Below, piece after piece: positions 1 to 7,049 of a stretch of 30,454 bases of DNA. The first letter of the stretch is position 1; every line of letters begins with the position of its first letter. This DNA is from an uncultured Collinsella sp. (lineage in GTDB: Bacteria; Actinomycetota; Coriobacteriia; Coriobacteriales; Coriobacteriaceae): positions 1 through 30,454 of the forward strand of contig UROM01000010.1 of NCBI GenBank assembly GCA_900549455.1. Direction: 5' to 3'. A program made the translations under genes and the position numbers. The notes beneath the pieces are model-generated. The model was not told where the DNA came from and did not search any database. It saw only the letters and a program-made list of their open reading frames with translations.

Positions 1-46
1 AGATGCTCAGGAGTCTCGTGGGCTCGGAGATGTGTATAAGAGACAG
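1..46. other. Retained Nextera library adapter with i7 index (non-genomic)
   Basis: Bases 13-46 are the Nextera read-2 transposase adapter, ending in the 19-base Tn5 mosaic end. Bases 1-4 (AGAT) match the end of the Illumina P7 oligo and bases 5-12 (GCTCAGGA) sit where the i7 index lies; from memory this octamer is index N704. Genomic DNA starts at base 47. Translation of this stretch on the minus strand gives the artefactual tail LLYTSPSPRDS on the PstB reading frame. Confidence 0.97.
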
Positions 47-354
47 ATACGACAGTCCTTGATGCCGTCGTTCATGCGGTTAAAGCAACGCAGCAGCGTT
101 GACTTGCCGCAGCCCGAAGGACCGATATACGAGGTAATCTGCTTGTCGCGAATCTTGATGGACACGTCCTTGAGCGCGTGGTGGTCGCCATAGAACAGGT
201 CGAGGCCCTCGACGTCGATGCGCGTCGGCGAGGCGGCAAGATCCTGCGCCGTGGGACGAGTCGCGTCCCCGACTTCGCGCTCGTGCGCAGCCTCGGCTTG
301 CGCCTCCATTAGCTCCTCGAGCTCCGTGGGCTCCACAGCCGCAGCAGCCGTCAT
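47..354 (-). CDS. pstB: PstB phosphate ABC transporter ATPase, N-terminal part (3' end cut by adapter)
   Basis: Cytoplasmic ATP-binding subunit of the high-affinity phosphate importer PstSCAB. Only about 102 residues remain. They include the A-loop region (LDLFYGDHHALKDVSI), the Walker A motif GPSGCGKST and the family signature LLRCFNRMND, which fits PstB better than other ABC ATPases. The start is ATG at 354, because GGAGG lies at 363-367 with an 8-nt spacer; an in-frame GTG at 369 overlaps that ribosome site. The protein has an unusual acidic/alanine-rich N-terminal extension of about 45 residues (EPTELEELMEAQAEAAHE) before the ABC fold. The Walker B, signature and H-loop are missing because the insert ends at base 47. 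It follows the histidine kinase gene by 103 bp, with no pstS, pstC or pstA upstream, so those genes must lie elsewhere. Confidence 0.9.
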
Positions 355-457
355 ACCGCACACCTCCACATCGATATCAATTCAGCAGTATCGATAGTAG
401 AAATCGCGACTCATACGCACGTGAGCGCATTGTCAGGTGTTTGTAAAGGCGCCTACG
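355..457 (-). promoter_or_regulatory. Leader between histidine kinase and pstB
   Basis: This 103-bp gap holds the pstB ribosome site (GGAGG, 363-367) and A/T-rich sequence just upstream of it. No strong hairpin terminator is visible after the kinase stop codon, so pstB may be cotranscribed with the two-component genes or read from its own promoter here. A convincing -35/-10 pair was not found. Confidence 0.35.
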
Positions 458-1696
458 CTACGCGGCGGGCAGCTCGATGGTAAAGACGGTATGCTCGGGT
501 GTCGATTCGCACGCGATGGTACCGCCATGTGCCCCAACAATCTCCTTGGCGATGGCAAGCCCCAGCCCAGCACCGCCGCGATTGGTCGCACGCGCTGTAT
601 CCAGGCGATAGAACTTCTCAAAAATCACCTTGAGCTTTGGCTCGGGGATCGGATCGCCCTGGTTCACAAATCGTACGCGTACGCCACCGTCGCCCAAACG
701 CCTGGCCTCGATCGTAATTGTCGAGCCTTCATAGCTATAGGCAACGGCGTTTTTCATGATGTTATTGAATACGCGAGCCATCTTGTCGCCGTCCACGAGC
801 ACCGTCAGGTCCTCGCAGATATCAACCTGGGCTTCCTTGCGCTGTTCGTTGAGAATGGGATAGAACTCGTCGGCCACCTGCGCCAGCAATAGCCCCAAAT
901 CGACGTAAGCGCGGGTGAGCACGATATCGTGGAAATCAAAACGCGTGATGTCGAAAAACTCCTCGATGAGCGCGTCGAGCCGATGGGCTTTGTCGAGCGC
1001 CACGCCCGTAAAGCGTGCACGCTGCTCAAGCGGCAAATCGGGAGCCTCCTGCAGGAGCGAAAGATAGCCCACCACGCTGGCAAGCGGCGTGCGCAGGTCG
1101 TGCGCCAGGTACGTAACCAGGTCATCTTTGCGATGCGATTCGTCGCGCAAGGCCTGTTGAACCTTACGCTCGCAATCGCGCGCCCGGTTGAGCGCACCCT
1201 CGACCTCGAGAAAGTCGCCGTCGATGGTATCCCACGTGTCGGGGTTGTCGATCAGACGGTCCTGAATACGGGCGGCGATCACGCGGTCGGCACGCTGCTC
1301 GCCTTGCTCATAACCCTGGTAATACAGGGCACGCCCGCAAAAGAACAGGACACACACGGCGAGTGCCAGCACAAAGCCGAGCATGTTGAACACAAAGGCG
1401 GCATTAAAGAACACGGGCCCGCCAATACCGCCAAGCGCCATGGCCCCGATCGCCAGCGTAGTCGTCCACGCGGCACCGCCGATTACCACGCAGCGGCGAA
1501 CGATTTCAAATCGATCGATCAGCAAGAAGCCAATGAGCAGAGCTGCCAGGATACCAACGATATTGTCAATGCCAATGAGTAGCAGACTCAGCAAAAAGAG
1601 CAGCACCGTCGCAAGCGCACGGTTGTCGACGACCGCCCTTATGTATTCAAAGAGTCGATCGGGCACCTCGAATACCCGCCTATCGTCTTTTGTCAT
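458..1696 (-). CDS. VanS-family sensor histidine kinase
   Basis: Membrane sensor kinase of about 412 residues that should phosphorylate the response regulator encoded just upstream. Residues ~25-60 and ~70-125 are hydrophobic and form about four membrane segments with almost no external loop, so it probably senses within the membrane or through a partner. The dimerisation/phosphoacceptor box YLAHDLRTPLASV has the conserved His at about 199. The N box NNIMKNAVAYS (~311), F box IFEKFYRLDTAR (~359) and G2 box GGAGLGLAIAKEI (~375) follow; the G1 region (NQGDPIPEPKL) has the degenerate form seen in VanS proteins. I chose ATG 1696 over GTG 1702 because GGGGA lies 7 nt upstream of the ATG. The ligand is unknown; cell-wall precursor stress is an inference from the family and from the neighbouring carboxypeptidase. 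Confidence 0.88.
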   Translation of the reverse strand: MTKDDRRVFEVPDRLFEYIRAVVDNRALATVLLFLLSLLLIGIDNIVGILAALLIGFLLIDRFEIVRRCVVIGGAAWTTTLAIGAMALGGIGGPVFFNAAFVFNMLGFVLALAVCVLFFCGRALYYQGYEQGEQRADRVIAARIQDRLIDNPDTWDTIDGDFLEVEGALNRARDCERKVQQALRDESHRKDDLVTYLAHDLRTPLASVVGYLSLLQEAPDLPLEQRARFTGVALDKAHRLDALIEEFFDITRFDFHDIVLTRAYVDLGLLLAQVADEFYPILNEQRKEAQVDICEDLTVLVDGDKMARVFNNIMKNAVAYSYEGSTITIEARRLGDGGVRVRFVNQGDPIPEPKLKVIFEKFYRLDTARATNRGGAGLGLAIAKEIVGAHGGTIACESTPEHTVFTIELPAA

Positions 1697-1721
1697 ATCC
1701 ACTTCCCCACCATCAAAGGCG

Positions 1722-2417
1722 TTATTCGATTATGTAGCCAACGCCCCAGACGTTTTTGATAAAGCGCGGCTTTTGAGCATCGTCGCCGATCTTTTCACGC
1801 AGATGGCGGATGTGCACCATCACCGTATTGTTGGAGCCGGGCATAAAATCCTCGTTCCACACCGCGCGGAACAGGTCCCCCACGGCCACCACGCTGCCAC
1901 GATGCTCGACCAGATACAGCAAGATGGAATACTCGATGGGCGTGAGGCGCACCGGTGCACCGTCCACCGTCACACAACGAGCGTCGCGGTTGATCTCGAG
2001 GCCGTCGAGCTGGATGGTCGGCGACTCGACCGCCTGTGCGCGGCTGCCGTAGCTAGTGTAACGACGGAGCTGAGCATGAACGCGCGCAATGAGCTCCAGC
2101 GGACGGAACGGCTTGACCACGTAATCGTCTGCGCCCAACGAGAGGCCCTCGATCTTGTCATGTTGGGCATCGCGCGCCGTCAGCATAATAACGGGATAGG
2201 TATGGCTAGCGCGGATGGTGCGCAGCAGCTCAAAGCCGTCGATATCGGGCAGCATGACGTCCAGCAGCGCCAGATCGAACTCCTGCTCCAAAATCGCCTT
2301 GGCAGCATCTGCGCCGCTATAGGCAATCTGCACATCAAAGCCCTCTTTTGTAAGGTAGATACCAACCAGGTCGGCGATGGCCTTCTCGTCATCAACTACC
2401 AAAATGCGCTCGTTCAT
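1722..2417 (-). CDS. VanR-family OmpR-type response regulator
   Basis: Transcription factor of 231 residues. The receiver domain (1-~118) has the acidic pocket (VVDDE), phosphoacceptor Asp53 (LLDVMLPD), Thr80 (MLTAR) and Lys102 (YVVKPF). A winged-helix DNA-binding domain (~135-231) carries LTPIEYSILLYLVEHRG and NNTVMVHIRHLREKIG, the latter typical of VanR. ATG 2417 is preceded by AGAGGAG. The stop is 25 bp before the kinase ATG, so the two genes form an operon. It is divergent from the D-Ala-D-Ala carboxypeptidase gene, which makes that gene a natural target. No vanH, vanA-type ligase or vanX lies in the window, so this does not by itself indicate glycopeptide resistance. Confidence 0.92.
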   Translation of the reverse strand: MNERILVVDDEKAIADLVGIYLTKEGFDVQIAYSGADAAKAILEQEFDLALLDVMLPDIDGFELLRTIRASHTYPVIMLTARDAQHDKIEGLSLGADDYVVKPFRPLELIARVHAQLRRYTSYGSRAQAVESPTIQLDGLEINRDARCVTVDGAPVRLTPIEYSILLYLVEHRGSVVAVGDLFRAVWNEDFMPGSNNTVMVHIRHLREKIGDDAQKPRFIKNVWGVGYIIE

Positions 2418-2616
2418 GCGTGCTCCTCTCGCGCTCCATTATGCCCGAGGCAGCACGCGCCACACACAACAAGCGTGGGCGATTAAGTCGACCTTAAGCA
2501 CCTATGTGTCCGTTCGGGCGCAGACATGGGCCGCGCACGCCCGCGCGCTGATTGTCCGCGCCGGTAAACGATATACTTTGAACTCTGAAGAGACCATCCC
2601 GTCGAAAGCGAAATCT
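2418..2616. promoter_or_regulatory. Divergent promoter region, response regulator / carboxypeptidase
   Basis: About 200 bp lies between the two divergent starts. On the plus strand a good -10 box TATACT at 2572-2577 would start transcription about 33 nt before the carboxypeptidase GTG; the -35 is weak (TTGTCC, 2552-2557, short spacer). On the minus strand CATAAT (2438-2443, shown as ATTATG on plus) is a candidate -10 for the regulator. Between them an inverted repeat TTAAG-N5-CTTAA at 2483-2497 is a candidate regulator site. Boxes are assigned by eye. Confidence 0.45.
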
Positions 2617-3957
2617 GTGAAGACCCTTAGTTCTCTTGTAAAGCGCTCCGCGCAACTGACCGCCGGCATTGTCTGCGCCGTCGCCCTTGCCGCCGGTACG
2701 CCGTCTGCCGCCGACGCCCAGGCGCTTACGACCGATATCGTTTGCGGCAAGACCGCCGACGCCCGCGGCATCACGGCCGAGAATCTGCCCGATATCGATG
2801 CGACCAACGCCATCGTCATGAGCAAGGACGGTTCCGTCTATTACGCCCGCAGTGCCGACGAGCAGGTCAAGATCGCCTCAATTACCAAGGTCATGACCGC
2901 AATCCTAACCATCGAGAACTGCAAGATGGATGAGAAGGTCACGGTGAGCAACGCCGCGGCAACCGTGGGCAATTCGACCGCCGGCTTGCTCAAAGGCGAC
3001 GAGCTCACAGTGGAACAGGCCCTGCGCGGCCTGATGATTCCCTCGGGCAATGACGCCGCCATCGTACTTGCCGAGCATGTGGGCAAAAAGATCGACCCCA
3101 AGACCAAAGATGCCGAGGCCACGTTTGTCAAGGCCATGAACGAGCGCGCTAAAAAGCTCGGCTGCACGGGAACGCTTTTTGAGAATCCGCACGGTCTGGA
3201 CTTTGATGAGTGGGCCGGCGACATGCACTCGACCGCGCACGATGCGGCCCTGATGATGCAGGAAGCAATGAAGAGCGATACGTTCCGCGAGATCGTGGCG
3301 AGCGATGATTCCTGGATTGAGGTTACAGGCGCCGACGGCTCCGACCACTCACATTCCATGGATACGCACAACGAGCTGCTGGGGCAGGACGGCAATATCG
3401 GCGGCAAGACCGGCACTACCGACGATGCCGGCTACTGCTTTACGGCAGCCTACGACCGCGATGGCGACGAGACCTATACCGTCGTTTTGAACTCCAGCAC
3501 CAACGACCAGCGCTTTGCCGACACGGCCGCCCTTGCCAACTGGTACTACGGCCACAAGGTGACGGTTGCGATCGCCAACACGCAGGAAAAGACCGCCAAC
3601 GGCAATCCGCTCATCGCGCGCATAAGCCAGACCGACTGGACGGACAAGACGATCGACGCCACACTCGCCGATCCCGCAGCTCAGGCGACCATCTTTTCGC
3701 TTGCCGGAGAAGTAACCGAAAAGGTTGCCTACGATGACCTTTCGGGCACGGTGCATGTGGGCGACAAAGTGGGTAGCCTTACGCTCAAACAAGACGGCAT
3801 CAAGGTCGTTGTCACGGATTTGGTTGCCGATGAGGAAGGCTCGGGGCCGAATCCCATTGAATGGCTTCTTGTGAAGCTCGACCGCCTGAGTCGTCGCATC
3901 GAAAACCGTCCGCTTGCGGCAGAAAGCGAAACCGTAGCCAAGGCACCCGAGGTGTAG
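2617..3957 (+). CDS. Secreted D-alanyl-D-alanine carboxypeptidase (S11 family, PBP5-like)
   Basis: Serine DD-peptidase that trims the terminal D-Ala from peptidoglycan pentapeptides outside the membrane. The three active-site motifs of the family are present: SITK (~88-91, nucleophile Ser88), SGN (~143-145) and KTG (~264-266). From GTG 2617 the protein has about 446 residues and begins with a signal peptide: basic VKTLSSLVKR, a hydrophobic LTAGIVCAVALAAG, then a cleavage region around ADAQA. The open frame extends back to 2377, but that part runs across the divergent promoter and into the regulator gene, so it is not coding. The ribosome site before GTG is weak. The C-terminal region (~360-446) resembles a PBP5 C domain ending in an amphipathic stretch (NPIEWLLVKLDRLSRRI) that may bind the membrane. 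A hairpin terminator follows the stop. Confidence 0.9.
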   Translation: MKTLSSLVKRSAQLTAGIVCAVALAAGTPSAADAQALTTDIVCGKTADARGITAENLPDIDATNAIVMSKDGSVYYARSADEQVKIASITKVMTAILTIENCKMDEKVTVSNAAATVGNSTAGLLKGDELTVEQALRGLMIPSGNDAAIVLAEHVGKKIDPKTKDAEATFVKAMNERAKKLGCTGTLFENPHGLDFDEWAGDMHSTAHDAALMMQEAMKSDTFREIVASDDSWIEVTGADGSDHSHSMDTHNELLGQDGNIGGKTGTTDDAGYCFTAAYDRDGDETYTVVLNSSTNDQRFADTAALANWYYGHKVTVAIANTQEKTANGNPLIARISQTDWTDKTIDATLADPAAQATIFSLAGEVTEKVAYDDLSGTVHVGDKVGSLTLKQDGIKVVVTDLVADEEGSGPNPIEWLLVKLDRLSRRIENRPLAAESETVAKAPEV

Positions 3958-3981
3958 GGTCGAAGAACAATACGCTCGCTG

Positions 3982-4013
3982 AAAGGAGACGTCCGAAAGG
4001 ACGCCTCCTTTTT
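3982..4013 (+). terminator. Rho-independent terminator of the carboxypeptidase gene
   Basis: Hairpin AAAGGAG-A-CGTCC / GAAA loop / GGACG-C-CTCCTTT followed by T residues, beginning 25 bp after the stop codon. Confidence 0.85.
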
Positions 4014-4015
4014 GA

Positions 4016-4037
4016 GGGTTCGAATCCCCAGCCGCCA
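4016..4037 (+). repeat. tRNA T-arm/3'-end-like fragment, inverted copy of tRNA-Ser 3' end
   Basis: The 17 bases GGGTTCGAATCCCCAGC (4016-4032) are an exact inverted copy of 4098-4114 inside tRNA-Ser, and CGCCA (4033-4037) repeats its 3' end (complement at 4089-4093). No matching 5' tRNA half is found upstream: the preceding sequence is the carboxypeptidase terminator. It is therefore a fragment, not a tRNA gene. Confidence 0.75.
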
Positions 4038-4048
4038 TTCTTGATAAT

Positions 4049-4077
4049 AAAAAAGGGCCCCAAATGGGACCCTTCTT
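4049..4077 (-). terminator. Terminator of tRNA-Ser
   Basis: On the minus strand, AAGAAGGGTCCCATTTGGGG-CCCTTTTTT forms a GGG(T/G)CCC hairpin with a T-run, directly after the tRNA 3' end. Confidence 0.75.
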
Positions 4078-4088
4078 TCAATTCATAC

Positions 4089-4179
4089 TGGCGGAGAGCT
4101 GGGGATTCGAACCCCAGATGCCCTTTTGGGGCATACTCGCTTAGCAGGCGAGCACCTTCGGCCTCTCGGTCAGCTCTCC
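4089..4179 (-). tRNA. tRNA-Ser (anticodon GCT)
   Basis: The 91-nt gene has a full cloverleaf: acceptor GGAGAGC/GCTCTCC, anticodon stem CTCGC/GCGAG with loop CTGCTAA (anticodon GCT), a long class II variable arm (TATGCCCC-AAAA-GGGGCAT type), T-arm GGTTCGAATCC and encoded CCA. It reads AGC/AGU serine codons. Confidence 0.95.
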
Positions 4180-4273
4180 GTAACAGCCGTTCTATAGTAA
4201 CCAAACAGCCGAAGTTGAGCAAGAGGGAATTTTCTAATTGCCTAGCGGCCTTTCCTCCTTGCAGTTTTCGCCC

Positions 4274-5899
4274 CTACCCCAGCGAGCGACTGAGGGAGCC
4301 GAGCTCATCGTTGCCCATGGTGCGCCACATTTGGAAGATGCAGACGCGCGCTAGGAAAAAGAAGCCGTTATCGACCAGCTGCACGGCGGCATCCGCAAGC
4401 TGATTGGTCACCGCAGGCACAGGCGGCAATTCAAGCCCAGCCTTGCGGATGGTCTCGACGGCCTCCTCAAACGTCGGAGGCTCATTGACACCCATCTCAT
4501 TCATAAGGCCCTGCATTTCCTCCAGCGCGCTGCCACCCGACTCCTCGCCGCGCGGTACCAGGCGGTAGCATGCCAGCGCGAGCTCGAGCTGGTCGCAGCT
4601 CCAATAGGCAAACGCCAAGCGATAGAACAGATAACCGATTGCGGAACGGTCGCTGGCGATGCGCAGGCCGTGGCGCGCCACCTCGATAATCTCGTCAAAG
4701 CGTTCCAGGCGCGCCAACACGTTGATGAGCGCAAAGTGCGATTGCATGGACGAGCGAGCCAGATCGTAAAGACGACGCACCTCGGGCAATGCCCGTTCAA
4801 AATCCTCCTGATCGGCGTAATAACTGCAGATCTCGTGCTGAGCAAAGTAGAGCGCGTCGGGAGCGCGCAGGATGCGCACCGAGCGATCTTCCTCCATTAC
4901 CGGCAGCACCATACGCACCAGCTGGTTGTCGCAAAACTGCGTCTGAACCGGACCCGTTGCCAAAAGCTCGGCAACGGCGCACTTTGCCTCCAGCTCCTCA
5001 ACAAGACGGGAAAGGCCCTCAAACGCACCCATGCGGTCAACTTTTGCCTGTTCGCGCAGCTCGACGACGCGCGCCACATACGGGTCATCGTCCTTCTCCA
5101 TGACCTCGAGCTCATCAGCCGTATCGGCAAGCAGCAGGTCGCGCAACGCCGGCGGCAGCGAACGGTGGTCGTCACGCGGGCGAGCGTGAACCTCCGCAGG
5201 CTCAATCGCATCCGGTGCGTCCGACTCATATGCCTCAAGCATGCGCTTGCACGGCATATCGTCCATGTCCATGCTCTCAAGATCCTTGGCGACAGGCACG
5301 CAATTGGCCAGATAGGCCGCACGCCCAAAGGAATATGTTGCAATGACGCGCTCGCCCCGCTCGCCGTCGGGAGCCGCAATCTGAACATAGCAGCGCGAAA
5401 TGCAGGCACCTGCGGCAAAACACGCCGCCGCAAGCGTAAGCGCCACGCGCGCGTCGTGCTCCGCGGCCCAAGTCGCGCGCATGTCCACGTCTAGCTCGCG
5501 CCAGACGTCATCCTGAGCGTCGTATTCACGTTGCGGCATGGCATCCACGACAGAGCACCCAAACCGAACGAGCATAATCCCCTCGGCAACGTTTGCCCGA
5601 TAGGTATAGTCGAGCCGTGTGACCACGTTAAGTGCCTCGACGATATGCGCGAAGCGGGTGCGCACGTCCCACTCACCGCCCGGCTGACAAGTCACCGTCC
5701 CCGGTTTGGCCCATGGGTTATCGCTCGAGGTCGTATCGAGCAGTCGAGGAACATCGTTGGTCGTCTTGGCAATATGCCACGCGTCAAAGAGCGCACAACC
5801 CTCAAAGCTCGGCGAGGACGCCGCGGGGACCAATCCAGCCCCAATGCGCTCAAGGATGCCGGAGAGGCGGTTGAGATGGCACTCGACGGCAAGCAGCAT
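4274..5899 (-). CDS. Hypothetical helical-repeat (TPR-like) protein, probably continuous with the upstream gene
   Basis: 541 residues from ATG 5899. I do not recognise a named family. The C-terminal half (~340-470) has regularly spaced helix pairs of TPR type, e.g. YYADQEDFERALPEVRRLYDLARS, split here as helices around ~360-385, ~388-412 and ~425-445 (FAYWSCDQLELALACYRLVP). No signal peptide or membrane segment is clear, so it is likely cytoplasmic. The frame stays open upstream from 5899 to 5948 and encodes a plausible helical stretch (LFYLNFDRSLLDQDEIDM), then meets the TAG stop of the preceding gene in the same frame. ATG 5899 has a possible ribosome site (AGGACGAG), so separate translation is possible, but the two reading frames look like one gene of about 813 codons broken by an amber codon. 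The 3' end is followed by tRNA-Ser. Confidence 0.65.
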   Translation of the reverse strand: MLLAVECHLNRLSGILERIGAGLVPAASSPSFEGCALFDAWHIAKTTNDVPRLLDTTSSDNPWAKPGTVTCQPGGEWDVRTRFAHIVEALNVVTRLDYTYRANVAEGIMLVRFGCSVVDAMPQREYDAQDDVWRELDVDMRATWAAEHDARVALTLAAACFAAGACISRCYVQIAAPDGERGERVIATYSFGRAAYLANCVPVAKDLESMDMDDMPCKRMLEAYESDAPDAIEPAEVHARPRDDHRSLPPALRDLLLADTADELEVMEKDDDPYVARVVELREQAKVDRMGAFEGLSRLVEELEAKCAVAELLATGPVQTQFCDNQLVRMVLPVMEEDRSVRILRAPDALYFAQHEICSYYADQEDFERALPEVRRLYDLARSSMQSHFALINVLARLERFDEIIEVARHGLRIASDRSAIGYLFYRLAFAYWSCDQLELALACYRLVPRGEESGGSALEEMQGLMNEMGVNEPPTFEEAVETIRKAGLELPPVPAVTNQLADAAVQLVDNGFFFLARVCIFQMWRTMGNDELGSLSRSLG

Positions 5900-5950
5900 G
5901 TCAATCTCGTCCTGGTCCAGCAGACTACGATCAAAATTGAGATAGAAAAG

Positions 5951-6715
5951 CTATGAGCGGTCGATGCGCGCTAGGCTCATTTCGGACTTGGCAGCAATGG
6001 TGCGCAGGCGGGGCAAGTCAATCTCGCTCATCAGGGCGGCGGCATAACGCTCGATACCGCTCGGATTCTCGGCATGGTCAACACGATAAAGCAGCGTCTC
6101 GATAGCATCGGGGAGCGGCGCCGTGTCAAAGCCCAAAAACACCTCGACCGGCTCGGGCAACTTTACGAGTTTGATCTTGTCGACAACGTTTTGCATGTCT
6201 GCATCGAGACCGTCGACGCCCGACGTGTTCGCAATAGTGCTTTCGGAGTTGGCAAATATCACGTAGCGCAAGAACATCGAGGCCATAAACTCGCCGTAAG
6301 GAAGGGCGCGGGTCGAATTCCATGTCTCGAGGTCGGACTGCTCGCGCATGGGGCCTTCGGGAGAGCCGGCAGTTCGCGCACACGCACGCATTGCTCCGTT
6401 GGCCTCCCTCACCATAATCTCGCCAATACTGGAATCGGACTCGTGAAGGACCAGCTCCATGTCGGAGTCCTCGGGCAACGGTGCTTCCCGAACAGGGCGG
6501 TCAACCTTATAAACCTTGCCCGACACGCTCACGTAGCCCAAAAGCGATATGTGGCTTTTGCCGACGAATTCGACGACGTAGCACGACTCTTTAGGATCCT
6601 CGCCAAAGACTTTCCAGACAACACCATACGAGCGCCCCGCAGGCTGCTCGGGCATCGATGGAAAACGCTTTTTGGGGTCGAGAAACCTGAGCTTGTATGT
6701 CGGACGCTCTGCCAC
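5951..6715 (-). CDS. Hypothetical protein (N-terminal part of possible split gene)
   Basis: 254 residues from GTG 6715, which has AGGGTG about 8 nt upstream. The protein is mixed alpha/beta, with no signal peptide, membrane segment or catalytic motif that I can name. It ends ...MSLARIDRS at TAG 5951-5953. The next in-frame codons (5950 downward) continue as protein-like sequence into the following ORF. Both pieces have similar base composition and no terminator separates them. I cannot assign a function. Confidence 0.6.
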   Translation of the reverse strand: MAERPTYKLRFLDPKKRFPSMPEQPAGRSYGVVWKVFGEDPKESCYVVEFVGKSHISLLGYVSVSGKVYKVDRPVREAPLPEDSDMELVLHESDSSIGEIMVREANGAMRACARTAGSPEGPMREQSDLETWNSTRALPYGEFMASMFLRYVIFANSESTIANTSGVDGLDADMQNVVDKIKLVKLPEPVEVFLGFDTAPLPDAIETLLYRVDHAENPSGIERYAAALMSEIDLPRLRTIAAKSEMSLARIDRS

Positions 6716-6834
6716 GAAATATCACCCTGATCGGTCGTCTAGAGAAGGAGCGGTCGCGGATGGGCCGCGACACCTACTCGGAATCTTACACGAGTCGATA
6801 AGAAATAGTCCGCTTCACGCTCGCGCCTCGACCG

Positions 6835-6846
6835 AGGTTCGAATCC
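6835..6846 (+). repeat. T-arm-like fragment opposite tRNA-Arg
   Basis: AGGTTCGAATCC here is the exact inverted copy of 6914-6925 in the T-arm of the convergent tRNA-Arg. It lies on the far side of the tRNA-Arg terminator, in the same arrangement as at tRNA-Ser and tRNA-Leu. The match is only 12 bases and TTCGAAT is a common T-loop, so alone it is weak evidence. The remainder of 6716-6834 holds no gene that I can support; it includes a short hairpin around GGTCGCGG-ATGGG-CCGCGACA (6752-6772). Confidence 0.5.
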
Positions 6847-6858
6847 ATGCATGGTTGT

Positions 6859-6889
6859 CAAAAAGAAAAGCCCCCGTTTCCGGAGGCTT
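6859..6889 (-). terminator. Terminator of tRNA-Arg
   Basis: Minus-strand hairpin AGCCTCCG-GAAA-CGGGGGCT followed by TTTTCTTTTT. Confidence 0.8.
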
Positions 6890-6899
6890 CAAGCTCAAG

Positions 6900-6976
6900 T
6901 GGTGCGGCGTATAGGATTCGAACCTATGACGTTCTGATTCGTAGTCAGACCCTCTATCCAGCTGAGGTAACGCCGC
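6900..6976 (-). tRNA. tRNA-Arg (anticodon ACG)
   Basis: The 77-nt gene has acceptor GCGGCGT/ACGCCGC, anticodon stem TCTGA/TCAGA with loop CTACGAA (anticodon ACG, read as ICG after deamination), T-arm TAGGTTCGAATCCTA and encoded CCA. Confidence 0.96.
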
Positions 6977-7049
6977 AGCGCAAGACATATAAAACCACTT
7001 TAGTTAGTTAGAGTCAAGCACAATCTCAAACTTTTTGAGAATATGTTCC

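Noticed and set aside
458..2417. Vancomycin resistance locus
   Set aside because: Only VanR/VanS-like regulators are present; no vanH, ligase, vanX or VanY-type metallopeptidase is in the window.
2377..2616. N-terminal extension of the carboxypeptidase frame
   Set aside because: It would overlap the response-regulator gene and both promoters; a signal peptide starts at GTG 2617.
3982..4037. A complete tRNA gene on the plus strand ending at CCGCCA
   Set aside because: Only T-arm and 3' end are present; the preceding bases form the carboxypeptidase terminator, with no D-arm or anticodon arm.
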